This document shows, in pieces, positions 50,309 to 59,743 of a stretch of 64,000 nt of DNA; within the stretch, counting starts at the first letter, position 1, and every line of letters starts with the position of its first letter. The stretch lies in assembly GCF_009831415.1 (NCBI RefSeq), contig NZ_CP043727.1:3906001-3970000 (forward strand), in the 5' to 3' direction. This DNA is from Yersinia canariae (GTDB lineage: Bacteria; Pseudomonadota; Gammaproteobacteria; Enterobacterales; Enterobacteriaceae). Both the position numbers and the translations under genes were made by a program. The notes beneath the pieces are model-generated. The model had not been told where the DNA came from, searched no databases, and saw only the letters and a list, made by a program, of their open reading frames with translations.

Positions 50309-50420
50309 GTGGGCCGGCGATATATGCGAAACGCAAGATTACACAAGGGGCCAAGCTTATGGCCCCTTTTCTGTTTGGTTCATCGCAGGCTAAGTTAACT
50401 CGGTGTTTTACCATTTACCT
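50309..50420. repeat. Intergenic repeat copy 2 with bidirectional terminator, between fepC and entF
   Basis: Second copy of the repeat seen at 45690-45800. The hairpin AAGGGGCCA...TGGCCCCTT (50345-50368) is followed by TT, so it can end transcripts from both convergent sides (fepC and entF). Confidence 0.75.
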
Positions 50421-50438
50421 TGCGAATATCACCTAACA

Positions 50439-53400
50439 CTACCCTAATGACCCAATCCCACTAAATACCTTCTGTAACATTGGCCCAAGCACTTTTAATG
50501 TCTCCGGCGACATCATCGTAATATGTGAACAATCAAGATGATATGTAAGCAGTTGCTTCACATACGGCCGCCAGATCTCTGCTGGATTGTCTCCCGCAGG
50601 TAGGGTTTGGGTGGCAACAAACAACGTGGTTTCACCCTCGTAAACCGGTGTTTTAGCTCCTGACAACAAGCCGACAGAATCGTCATAATTTGCCTGAATT
50701 TGCGCAAACATCTCCCGCTTCTCTTCCAGCTCATCGCCCGCCGCAGCCATAAACAAAGCCCGCTCACGTTCAACTTCTTCCAGCGCTTCAGCCTCAATCG
50801 GCGCATTCCAATCTTGGGTTTCCGGCGGATAGGTATCCAATAGCCCCAGAAAAGCCACTTCCTCGCCCTGCGCCCGCAATTTTACCGCCATTGCCTGCGC
50901 CACGGTGCCTCCCAGTGAGTAGCCCATCAGATGATATGGCCCGTGTGGCTGTACCTGACGTAACGTTGCCAAATGGTGGTCACATACGCTGTCCATATCT
51001 TGACGGGTCGCAATGGCCCCATGGGGGCGCGGCGACTGAATTCCCAAGACTGGCCAGTGACCCGGTAAATAACGTGGTAACGCACTGAACTGCCAAGAAA
51101 AACCTGAAGCGGGATGGATACAAAATAGTGGATTGCCGCTGCCATTGCGCAACGGCAAGACTTCGCTGAAACCCGCTTTGCCCGCATCCTGTTCTAATGA
51201 CGGCTGACTCAGTGCTGCTGCCAGCGCTGCCGCAGTCGAGGCCACCATCACCTGCCCAACCGCAACCGGCAGTTGCAGCTCACGGCGCAGATCTGCTGCT
51301 AAGCGCATCGCCAGCAAAGAGTGGCCGCCTAGCGCGAAGAAATCATCGTCCGCCCCCACCGATTCAACACCCAGTAACTGTGCAAATAATCCAGCAATCA
51401 CACTTTCCAGACCGGCCAGTGGTTCGCGCCCCCCCTTGCCCACCTGACTAACCGGTGCCGGTAATGCCTTGCGATCCAGCTTACCATTGGCACTCAGCGG
51501 GAAAGCACTCAAGCTGATGATAACCACTGGCACCATATGTGCTGGTAAGCGCTCACTAAGCTGGCTACGCAAAGCCTCCATATCAGTATTTTCTGCCCCG
51601 CCAACCGGCACGATATAGCCCACTAACTGACGAGTATCAGCCCCGGTCAAGGCCCCTTCCGCCCCTGTTAAAGTGCGAGCATGCACTACGGCTTGCTGAA
51701 CCTGTGGCAACTCCAATAGCGCTGATTCAATCTCACCCAATTCAATGCGCTGCCCACGAATCTTCAATTGATCGTCACTGCGCCCCAGATACTCAACCGT
51801 GCCATCCGGCAGCCAGCGGGCAATATCACCGGTACGATACATCCGCAGCCCACGATCATAGGGATCCGCGACAAAACGGCTGGCCGTGAGACTCGGTCGG
51901 GCATGGTAACCCTGCGCCAGTTGCACACCACACAGGTAAAGGTCGCCAGCAATGCCGACCGGCACCTGACGCAACATACTGTCAAGAATACGCAACTGAG
52001 TATTCCAGACCGGCTTGCCTATCGGCACACTGCTGCCGGTCACCCGCGCCAAAGCATCGCCATATGCTGGTTGATAAGTGACATCCACCGCCGCTTCAGT
52101 CGGGCCATATAAATTGTGTAATGGCGCGGCAAAAATCTGTTGGTATAACTCCGATAACTCGCGTGACAATGCTTCGCCGCTACAAAATACCCGGCGTAAG
52201 CTCTGACAAGGTTGGTGCTGCCCATGCATCGCGCTAACAAAAGCAGCCAGCATTGAGGGCACAAAGTGGGCGGTCGTAACCCCATAATCCTCAATCAAAC
52301 TCCGCAGAGCCTGCGGGTCACGGTGGGCATCCGGCGGGGCCATAACCAATCTTGCGCCGGTTATCATCGGCCAGAAAAACTCCCAGACCGAGACATCAAA
52401 ACTGCACGGCGTTTTTTGTAATACCACGTCATCACTGCCCAGCGGATATTCATTTTGCATCCATAACAGGCGGTTAACGATTGCTCCGTGCGAAACGACA
52501 ACACCTTTTGGCCGGCCTGTAGAGCCGGAGGTGTAAATCAGATAAGCCGGGCTCTCGGGCATTATCGAAACAGCTGGCAAGAGTGGCGACGAATCCTGCT
52601 CTGGCAGTTGATCCAGCAGCAATAGACGTGCTTGGCCAGTAAAGCGTTCAGCTAAAGAACTGATCGTTATCAGGAGACGTGGATCAGCATCACTTATCAT
52701 ATAAGCCAAACGATCGTCAGGATAACCCGTATCCAACGGCAAATAAGCAGCTCCGGCAGCCAGAATCGCCATCAAAGCCAAGCTGAGATTAACCGAGCGG
52801 GGCAGCGCTACTGCAACTCGGTCACCGGGTAGCACACCTTGTTGACGTAAGCAGATAGCCAGCGATTTAACTCGCTCACTAACCTGCTGATAAGTCAGTG
52901 TTTCATTAGCATCTAATAAGGCGATTGCCTCAGGAGTGAGCTGTGACTGCTGATTCATCAAATCACATAGCGTTAATACAGGTAGGGCGATGGCGGTATC
53001 ATTGACAGATGCTAACAGTGTTTTCTCACTGGCGGTCAGCAGATCCAGAGCAGACAACGGCAGCTCCGGTTGCCACACCAAATATTCGAGCAACATCACC
53101 AAGCGCTGGGCCAGTCGCTGCGGGTCAGTAACCGCATCACGATATTCCAGTTGCAAATGTAATTTCTCACCCGGCAGGACTAATAAGGTCAGCGGATAAT
53201 GGGTATAGCCACGATTATTCAGGGCATTGCACCGCAAACCACTGAAAGATTGCTGATGCAATTGACTGTTTTCTGGGTAGTTTTCAACCACCAGCAAGGT
53301 ATCAAATAATGTATTCGCCCCCGCCAAACGCTGGATCTCACCTAAGCCTAGGCCATCGTGTTCCAACAACTGAATCTGTTGCTGCTGCAAAGCCGCCAGT

Positions 53401-56400
53401 TGCGCCAATAATGGCAATTGAGGTTGCAGTTTCACCCGCACCGGGATGGTGTTACTGAACAGCCCGACATGCTGTTCGATACCTTCAATTTCACTGAAAC
53501 GACCAGAAACTGGCGAGCCAAATACCACATCCTCACGGCCGCTGAGTACACTTAACAAGGCAGCCCAAGCGCCTTGCAACAAAGTATTGAGCGTAATACC
53601 CTCGCGCCGTTGTAACTCGGTTAACGCCGCTTCCAGCTTGCTGTCTAGTGTAATCACCCACTCGTGTACCGGGCCTGCGGCATTGGCTTCTGGGTACAAA
53701 ATAGTCGGCGTAACACCACGAATAGCATGTTGCCAGGCTAACCGATCTTGTTGTAGATCGCGTGCTGTCATACGGCGGATCAAATCGCCATAACTGACAC
53801 TCAGCGGCGGCAGTTCCATGTTGTTGCCATACAAATGCAGCAAATCATGCAACAAGATTGCCGATGACCAGCCATCCCCCACCAGATGGTGCGCGATGAT
53901 AATCAAAGAATGGCGCTCGGCGCTGTAGCGGACTAACGTGGCAATCAGCAAAGGCTTTAATGTTCCCGCCGTTTCACTCACCAAATCTCGCGCCAGCCCT
54001 TCACGCTCCAATTGCTGGGTTTTGGCAACTTGCTGATCCGGCGTCAATTCGCTGAGAGAGTGCTGCTGCCATGGCCAACGGCGTGCGCTACTGTGGATCT
54101 TCGGCAGGATCTGCAATGATTCACTGTGCAACTCACTGTCAAAAATAGCCCCCAGTTGCGGGTAGCGGCGCAGCAAGCTTTCCAATGCATCGCGCAAGCG
54201 CTCAATATCAAGCTCCCCCTGGAGGTCAAACCGGCTGATAGCATTGTAATTATTGGCTTCTTGCCCTAACTGAGCATGGAATAGCAAACCTTGCTGGAGC
54301 GGCAAAACCGGCAGGATATCGGCTATCGGGCCATATTTTTCACTGGCCGCTTGCCAGAGTGCTTCGGGCAAAGTCGCCGCCGTTGGTGCCGAATGGGCTG
54401 CCACTGGCGTCTCAATTAATGGCTGTAAAGCCAGTGCCATCTTCGCGGGTGTGCGCAGAGCAAAAATCTCGCGGGGAGCCAGACGGAAACCAGCGCGGCG
54501 CAAAGTGCTGCCCAGCGCCATGGCTGAAATACTGTCCCCCCCTAGCTGGAAGAAATCATCTTCGGCCCCAATGTTCTCCAGGCGCAGCAAGTTGGCGATG
54601 GCATCACACAGTCGCGTTTCCTGCGGGGTTTGTGGTGCCCGGCTGATGAACTGCTGCTGATGCTGTGGAGCAGGTAGCGCCTGACGATCAATTTTACCGT
54701 TTACCGTCAGCGGCATTTCATCCAGCACCACCAAGATAGCTGGCATCATATAATCTGGCAAAGTTACGGCCAATTGTTCCATCAGTCGGGCATTAAGATT
54801 TTCCCGACGACGCAGTTGTGCATCTGGCACCGCACAGTAACCAATAAGTCGATGAGTCACACCAGTAGCTTGCGCAATAACTACTGCGCTACTGACTTCG
54901 GGCAAAGCCACCAATGCATTTTCGACTTCGCCCAGCTCAACCCGGAAACCTCGCACTTTAATTTGGTGGTCTATGCGCCCCACGAAATCCAACTGTCCCT
55001 CTGCCGTCCAGCGCATCAAATCACCGCTGCGATACATCACTTCACCATGGCGGAATGGGTTGGCAACAAAACGCGCCGCGGTTAAATCAGGCCGGTTCAG
55101 ATAACCCCGCGCCAGCCCTTTTCCGGCGATGTATAACTCCCCCACAACACCGACCGGCACTTTGGCCAGTTGGCTATCGAGCAAATAGACCTCAGTGTTC
55201 GCCACCGGGCGGCCAATCACTGGTTGTGCGGCAACCTGAGTGTGAGCGCCAAGAGTATCAATGGTGTATTCCGATGGGCCGTAGAAGTTAACCACGTTCA
55301 GTTCAGGATGCTGTTTTAGCCGATCCCACAAATGCGGTGTTGCCGCCTCACCGCCAATCATAATAAAGGCGGGCCGGTGACGCCCTGCCTCCAACAAACC
55401 GCTATCTATCATTTGGGTAAAGAATGAGGGGGTAATATCCATGGTGTCGATCGGCGTCTGATCCATCATCTGCACCAATGCATAAGCATCGCGGCGCATA
55501 TCTTCATCAAAGATAACCATCTCGCAGCCCATCATCATCCAGAACAGCGGCTCCCACGAGGAATCAAAGGAGAATGATGCGGTGTGCCCAGCCCTCATCC
55601 GACGGGTATTATGCTGCTTAAATTCCGCCATCGCCGGGCCGTACAGATGTGCGCGATGCGCCACCAGCAAGTTGACTAAGCCGCCGTGAGTGCTCATCAC
55701 CCCTTTTGGCCGCCCGGTCGAACCGGAGGTATAAATCATGTAAGCCAGATGGTCGCCGTGCATTGGCTGTCGGCGTTCCGTATCAGTAATTAGCTCAACA
55801 GGGAAAGCCGCACATTCCCGCTGAAAATGCGGCCCATCGAGACAAACCATTGCCATTTCAGCCGTGACGGCCAGTGGTGATAACACGCTTTCAGTCGATT
55901 GATGGGCTAGCAGTAAACGCGGTTTAGCGTCCTCACACATCAAAGTAAGCCGGTCCATCGGATAGTCCAGATCAAGCGGCATATACGCCGCGCCACTGGC
56001 TAAAACACCTAAAATAGCAACCAGTGAATCCACGGTTCGCGGAATACCAATCGCGACAACATCATCAGCCCCAATACCTCTGGCTATCAATGCTCGCCCT
56101 AGCTGGGCAACTCGGGCAGAAAGCTGGCGATAGCTCAAACTTTGGTCGCCGCAGCTCACGGCAATAGCATCCTGTTGCGCACTCACCTGCTGTTGGAAAA
56201 TATCCAACACAGAAACAACACCGGCAGGCAGTGTTAATTTTGGGCCATTAGCCCAGTTATCAATACGTTGTAGTTCTTGTTCTGGCGTCAATATGAGACG
56301 GCCAACGGTGATTTCGGTTTGGGCCGCCAGTTGCTGTAACAGAAATTGTATCCGTTCGCCGTGCTGATGCAGGTCAGCTTCGTCATAGCGCTCCGCATTC

Positions 56401-57644
56401 GCTAATATTTCCAGCATTAATTGGCCGTTATCAAAGTAGAGATCAAACTCAATATCATCGACCGGGCCGGAGGCCAAAGTGTGAGTAATGCCGGTTATCT
56501 CCCCCAGTTTCAGGGCGAAATCGAACATTTTAAAATTCAACACAGGGCCATACAGCGCGCGTTGAGAGCCGACCATGCCCAAATCACGCCGTAATTGTTC
56601 CGCTTCATAGCGCTGATGTTTACGCACTGTTTTCAGTTCATTCGCTACCGCTTGTGCTACATCAAAAATGTGCATTTCATGGCGCAAAGTAACCTGTAAT
56701 GGCAGCACATTGACGACAGGCCCGGTAGCAGTCAAAGCAGCAGAACCCATGCGGCGCATAAACGGGCACCCGACTGATAAGCGCATTTCTCCACTCATTC
56801 GCGCAAAATAAATCAGTAACAGCGCCATCGCCAAATCAGCGGCGGCAAGGCGCTGTTCCGCCCCCTGTTGAGCTAAACGACCGAATAATTCAGGGTCGAT
56901 ATTAATGCACTGGCGCAGTACGCGATTATCTGTTTGCTCTGCGCAAATGGGGGAATTTATAGAAGAAAGGGTTATCGCGGCGGGTAACTCAGCCGTATGT
57001 TGTTGCCAAAACTGTTTATCGCGCAGCTCGGTTTCTGACCCCACATACGCCAGATATTCACTCACCACATCACTAAACGGGGTAAAAGGTGATTCCCCGA
57101 TAGATTTTCCTTGCAATAAAGCTGTGTAAATATCGGCGATACGGCGGGTAATTGCAGTGAAACTGAAGCCATCAAGCAATAAATGATGATAACGCTGATA
57201 CCAAAACCATAATGGTTTCCCATTTTCATCCGGGACACGAATAACCCAGTGCCGAAACAGCGGATTTCCATCTTCTAACCGTAACTCGGCATCAGTGTCA
57301 TCCTGCATCAAGGTCAGCGCGACTTGTCGCCCATCGGCGTGAGCACTGAGATCCAACCATGTCAGCTCGGGCATATTCGCCGCGTTGCGCTGTAGAGGAA
57401 TGCGTTGCATCGGGCCATCGTTGCCGTCAAAAAAGTGAGCATGGAGGGTATCGGCTTCAGCTAACCCTTGGCTAACAGCACGGCTAAATAACACCTGATC
57501 CAGCGGCCCCGCCAGTTCAATATAATGGGCCACAGTAAATATGTTTTTTTGATGACTTAGCTGATCGGCAAACCATATACCGGGCTGCGCCGCAACCAGG
57601 GGTAATTCGACAGCAGCAGAAAGGGGGATTGAATCCTCTGACAC
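50439..57644 (-). CDS. entF: Two-module siderophore NRPS (EntF-like, C-A-T-C-A-T-TE)
   Basis: A 2401-residue synthetase, nearly twice E. coli EntF. Domains: C1 about 10-450 (HHLLLDG 153-159), A1 475-990, T1 1005-1075 (Ser1038 in GGDS), C2 1105-1530 (HHLVGDG 1252-1258), A2 1555-2065, T2 2080-2145 (Ser2109 in GGHS), TE 2160-2401 (Ser2243 in GYSLGG, His2374). No epimerase domain. A2 pocket residues read D V W H F S L V D K, the serine code of EntF. A1 reads D S E D I I F I D K; the acidic positions suggest a basic amino acid. The product should be a cyclic trimer of DHB-(Lys or Arg)-Ser. It takes DHB from EntB. AAGGA precedes the ATG. Confidence 0.93.
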   Translation of the reverse strand: MSEDSIPLSAAVELPLVAAQPGIWFADQLSHQKNIFTVAHYIELAGPLDQVLFSRAVSQGLAEADTLHAHFFDGNDGPMQRIPLQRNAANMPELTWLDLSAHADGRQVALTLMQDDTDAELRLEDGNPLFRHWVIRVPDENGKPLWFWYQRYHHLLLDGFSFTAITRRIADIYTALLQGKSIGESPFTPFSDVVSEYLAYVGSETELRDKQFWQQHTAELPAAITLSSINSPICAEQTDNRVLRQCINIDPELFGRLAQQGAEQRLAAADLAMALLLIYFARMSGEMRLSVGCPFMRRMGSAALTATGPVVNVLPLQVTLRHEMHIFDVAQAVANELKTVRKHQRYEAEQLRRDLGMVGSQRALYGPVLNFKMFDFALKLGEITGITHTLASGPVDDIEFDLYFDNGQLMLEILANAERYDEADLHQHGERIQFLLQQLAAQTEITVGRLILTPEQELQRIDNWANGPKLTLPAGVVSVLDIFQQQVSAQQDAIAVSCGDQSLSYRQLSARVAQLGRALIARGIGADDVVAIGIPRTVDSLVAILGVLASGAAYMPLDLDYPMDRLTLMCEDAKPRLLLAHQSTESVLSPLAVTAEMAMVCLDGPHFQRECAAFPVELITDTERRQPMHGDHLAYMIYTSGSTGRPKGVMSTHGGLVNLLVAHRAHLYGPAMAEFKQHNTRRMRAGHTASFSFDSSWEPLFWMMMGCEMVIFDEDMRRDAYALVQMMDQTPIDTMDITPSFFTQMIDSGLLEAGRHRPAFIMIGGEAATPHLWDRLKQHPELNVVNFYGPSEYTIDTLGAHTQVAAQPVIGRPVANTEVYLLDSQLAKVPVGVVGELYIAGKGLARGYLNRPDLTAARFVANPFRHGEVMYRSGDLMRWTAEGQLDFVGRIDHQIKVRGFRVELGEVENALVALPEVSSAVVIAQATGVTHRLIGYCAVPDAQLRRRENLNARLMEQLAVTLPDYMMPAILVVLDEMPLTVNGKIDRQALPAPQHQQQFISRAPQTPQETRLCDAIANLLRLENIGAEDDFFQLGGDSISAMALGSTLRRAGFRLAPREIFALRTPAKMALALQPLIETPVAAHSAPTAATLPEALWQAASEKYGPIADILPVLPLQQGLLFHAQLGQEANNYNAISRFDLQGELDIERLRDALESLLRRYPQLGAIFDSELHSESLQILPKIHSSARRWPWQQHSLSELTPDQQVAKTQQLEREGLARDLVSETAGTLKPLLIATLVRYSAERHSLIIIAHHLVGDGWSSAILLHDLLHLYGNNMELPPLSVSYGDLIRRMTARDLQQDRLAWQHAIRGVTPTILYPEANAAGPVHEWVITLDSKLEAALTELQRREGITLNTLLQGAWAALLSVLSGREDVVFGSPVSGRFSEIEGIEQHVGLFSNTIPVRVKLQPQLPLLAQLAALQQQQIQLLEHDGLGLGEIQRLAGANTLFDTLLVVENYPENSQLHQQSFSGLRCNALNNRGYTHYPLTLLVLPGEKLHLQLEYRDAVTDPQRLAQRLVMLLEYLVWQPELPLSALDLLTASEKTLLASVNDTAIALPVLTLCDLMNQQSQLTPEAIALLDANETLTYQQVSERVKSLAICLRQQGVLPGDRVAVALPRSVNLSLALMAILAAGAAYLPLDTGYPDDRLAYMISDADPRLLITISSLAERFTGQARLLLLDQLPEQDSSPLLPAVSIMPESPAYLIYTSGSTGRPKGVVVSHGAIVNRLLWMQNEYPLGSDDVVLQKTPCSFDVSVWEFFWPMITGARLVMAPPDAHRDPQALRSLIEDYGVTTAHFVPSMLAAFVSAMHGQHQPCQSLRRVFCSGEALSRELSELYQQIFAAPLHNLYGPTEAAVDVTYQPAYGDALARVTGSSVPIGKPVWNTQLRILDSMLRQVPVGIAGDLYLCGVQLAQGYHARPSLTASRFVADPYDRGLRMYRTGDIARWLPDGTVEYLGRSDDQLKIRGQRIELGEIESALLELPQVQQAVVHARTLTGAEGALTGADTRQLVGYIVPVGGAENTDMEALRSQLSERLPAHMVPVVIISLSAFPLSANGKLDRKALPAPVSQVGKGGREPLAGLESVIAGLFAQLLGVESVGADDDFFALGGHSLLAMRLAADLRRELQLPVAVGQVMVASTAAALAAALSQPSLEQDAGKAGFSEVLPLRNGSGNPLFCIHPASGFSWQFSALPRYLPGHWPVLGIQSPRPHGAIATRQDMDSVCDHHLATLRQVQPHGPYHLMGYSLGGTVAQAMAVKLRAQGEEVAFLGLLDTYPPETQDWNAPIEAEALEEVERERALFMAAAGDELEEKREMFAQIQANYDDSVGLLSGAKTPVYEGETTLFVATQTLPAGDNPAEIWRPYVKQLLTYHLDCSHITMMSPETLKVLGPMLQKVFSGIGSLG

Positions 57645-57732
57645 GATGGGTATTCCTTTTTTGGCAACACAGGGTTTATTGCGGCAAATATGGCCACAAT
57701 AATCTGATAATTCCTTTAGCCCGCGACCCGCG

Positions 57733-57963
57733 TTAGCGCAGGCCAGCCTCGGCGCGAATCAAACTGGCCGGGCGCATGTCGGTCCAATTAACCTCAAGAT
57801 ATTTCACACAGTCCGCTCGGCTCTGAGGGCCATGAACAACCGCCCATCCTGCGGGGATCGCCGTGATTTGGGGCCATAAACTGTATTGCTGCTGCTCATT
57901 GATCAGCACAAAAAAGGGCAGTTCTTCATTATCAAACGGGTTTGTTGGTGTTTCATTGTTCAT
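57733..57963 (-). CDS. ybdZ: MbtH-like protein (YbdZ type)
   Basis: A 76-residue MbtH protein that binds and activates adenylation domains of NRPSs. The family core is complete: NPFDNEELPFFVLINEQQQYSLWP, then IPAGWAVVHGPQSRADCVKYLEVNWTDMRPASL. It lies between fes and entF, 13 bp after fes, and is probably needed for folding or activity of one or both EntF A domains. Confidence 0.96.
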   Translation of the reverse strand: MNNETPTNPFDNEELPFFVLINEQQQYSLWPQITAIPAGWAVVHGPQSRADCVKYLEVNWTDMRPASLIRAEAGLR

Positions 57964-57976
57964 GGCGTAAATATCC

Positions 57977-59302
57977 TTATTTTGAATCCGAGGAACCTAA
58001 TAAACAGCGCAATCCATCAATCAAACCACCACGCCAGCACAAGGCGTCATGGCCTCCTGAATAAATTCGATAATGCAGCCGATGCCCGGCCTGCCGCAGT
58101 GCCTCACTCATGGCTTCATTGACTTGATAAATCACATCTTCACGACGGCCGGCTTCCATAAAGATATCCAATGAATGGTCAGCCCCCAGACCTTGATAAA
58201 CCTGCTCCGTCAGCCAGCCCTGCCGCTCGGCAGTCCCTGCGGTTAATGCCTTGAAATTGTCGACATCTGGCCACCAGAAAGACCCTGATTGGCTCAGTAC
58301 ACAACCAAAGCGCTGCGGCCAATGTAATCCAGCATATAACGAGGCCAATCCGCCAAAACTTTGCCCGGCGACCACGGTACGAGAGGCTTTGTCAGTGAAA
58401 GGTTGCAGCAAGGCTACCTGTGGCAGTAACTCCGTTTGTAGCGCCTGCCAAAAATCCTGGTTACAGGGCAGTTCCACTGAGCGATGAGCCTGGTCAATGA
58501 TGTCAATCAACACATACACACCGGCTGGCAAATGCCCAGCATTCGTTTCGCTATCCAACACACCGAAGATCGATTGTCCATGTACCCAATACTGACCATC
58601 GAGCAAGATAGCCAATGGCCGCTCGGCTTTCTCTTCCGCACCGAGTGTGTGGTAAATCCACACATTGCGGCTGTTATCTAATAACTCGCTATTCCAGGTC
58701 ATCCGTTGCAAGCGCTTCGGATCCATCGGCAGTGTTTGGCCCGCATCAATGGGCTGCCACGCCTTCTGTGGCAAGGCATCGGCTAAATGCACCGCCGAAA
58801 GTGGTTTTCCACGATAGCTGTAGTGAGGTGCGGTGTGATTGAGGGGATCGTTTTCAGCCAGATCCATCAATGAGATCCACCAATTGCGCTGTGCCTGGCG
58901 GCGTTCTTGTGGTGTACCTTCAGGTAAATTCAGGCAGTGTTCTTCAACAACAGGGATAAAGCTGTAGCTCCCCCGGAAGTCAGATTCCACTTCGACCTGC
59001 CAATACCAAACATGACTCTGACCCAAGCGCTGTAGAGTTTCAGGATTAACACTGTGGTGGTCAGTCACGCCGTTAACATCAATGTAGACGCGGCTATAAA
59101 CAGGGGCCTTCGCCGTGGCGGAGGGTTCTCGCCAGAGAAACGTTAACTTTACCTTGCCAGCGGCGGCCGGTTCCGTCAGCGGTGTCCCCCATTGGGCTAT
59201 CTGCTGCCACCATTTCTCACTGCCAGCCAAAGGATCCGCTAACAAACTCTGGCTATCAGGATGTTCATTTGTCGTGTTCACACACAATCCTTTTGATTTC
59301 AT
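57977..59302 (-). CDS. fes: Enterochelin-type esterase Fes
   Basis: A 441-residue cytosolic esterase that cuts the trilactone backbone of the imported ferric siderophore to release iron. It has an N-terminal domain with VTDHHSVNPETLQRLGQSHVW and the alpha/beta hydrolase core: RTVVAGQSFGGLASLYAGL nucleophile Ser, and GGHDALCWRGGLIDGL with the catalytic His. Presence of Fes supports a macrolactone product. The ATG at 59302 has a weak ribosome site; a GTG seven codons later is preceded by AAGGA and is an alternative. First gene of fes-ybdZ-entF. Confidence 0.94.
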   Translation of the reverse strand: MKSKGLCVNTTNEHPDSQSLLADPLAGSEKWWQQIAQWGTPLTEPAAAGKVKLTFLWREPSATAKAPVYSRVYIDVNGVTDHHSVNPETLQRLGQSHVWYWQVEVESDFRGSYSFIPVVEEHCLNLPEGTPQERRQAQRNWWISLMDLAENDPLNHTAPHYSYRGKPLSAVHLADALPQKAWQPIDAGQTLPMDPKRLQRMTWNSELLDNSRNVWIYHTLGAEEKAERPLAILLDGQYWVHGQSIFGVLDSETNAGHLPAGVYVLIDIIDQAHRSVELPCNQDFWQALQTELLPQVALLQPFTDKASRTVVAGQSFGGLASLYAGLHWPQRFGCVLSQSGSFWWPDVDNFKALTAGTAERQGWLTEQVYQGLGADHSLDIFMEAGRREDVIYQVNEAMSEALRQAGHRLHYRIYSGGHDALCWRGGLIDGLRCLLGSSDSK

Positions 59303-59743
59303 TGCTCAAGTCTCTTTTCACCACTCATCAAGCCAATGTATGTCTGGACGTGGCTAAGTTAAATATATTCACCACCTCCATATGAATGCAAATAATATTG
59401 AGAACTATTATTATTTGCAATAACATAGTGCGCGTTCTCTCTAGAGTGTCACCCTATTCCCGCAATATTAGTCTGGGTACCTCGTGGTGTCGCACGAATG
59501 ATTGAATGGGCAGAAATCTTTCTTATAGCTATACCGGGCAATGAATAAACCCAATAAATTTCAAAAGGTAAGAAGGCGGCAAAGAAGATAATACCGATAA
59601 GCTTATCCACTTTAAGGTCAATGACCAGTAAGTGATGCGGGTTATTGAGTGCAGCCAACAGACCTGTAATTTGAAAGATGGAGGGTATAGATCCGGATGG
59701 ACTCCAGCATTTTTATTATTGTGTTTCTAGGTAGGGATAAATC
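59303..59743. promoter_or_regulatory. Divergent region between fes and the TonB receptor
   Basis: About 440 bp with a 33-bp inverted repeat of Fur type at 59387-59419. A 69-residue minus-strand frame (59449-59658) has no ribosome site and is not credible. Promoters for fes-ybdZ-entF and for the receptor are expected. Confidence 0.55.
59387..59419. promoter_or_regulatory. Inverted repeat, probable Fur operator for fes and receptor
   Basis: TGCAAATAATA and TATTATTTGCA form a perfect 11-bp inverted repeat with an 11-bp spacer. The ATAATA/TATTAT elements resemble Fur half-sites, but the outer TGCA is not part of the Fur consensus. Confidence 0.5.

Noticed and set aside
54200..54400. Possibility that the domain after T1 of EntF is an epimerase.
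   Set aside because: Its core is HHLVGDGWS and GLFSNTIPVRV, both condensation-domain forms; epimerase marks (DGVSW, EGHGRE type) are absent.
59449..59658. 69-residue minus-strand frame between fes and the receptor.
   Set aside because: It occupies the regulatory gap, has no ribosome site and would interfere with the receptor promoter region.
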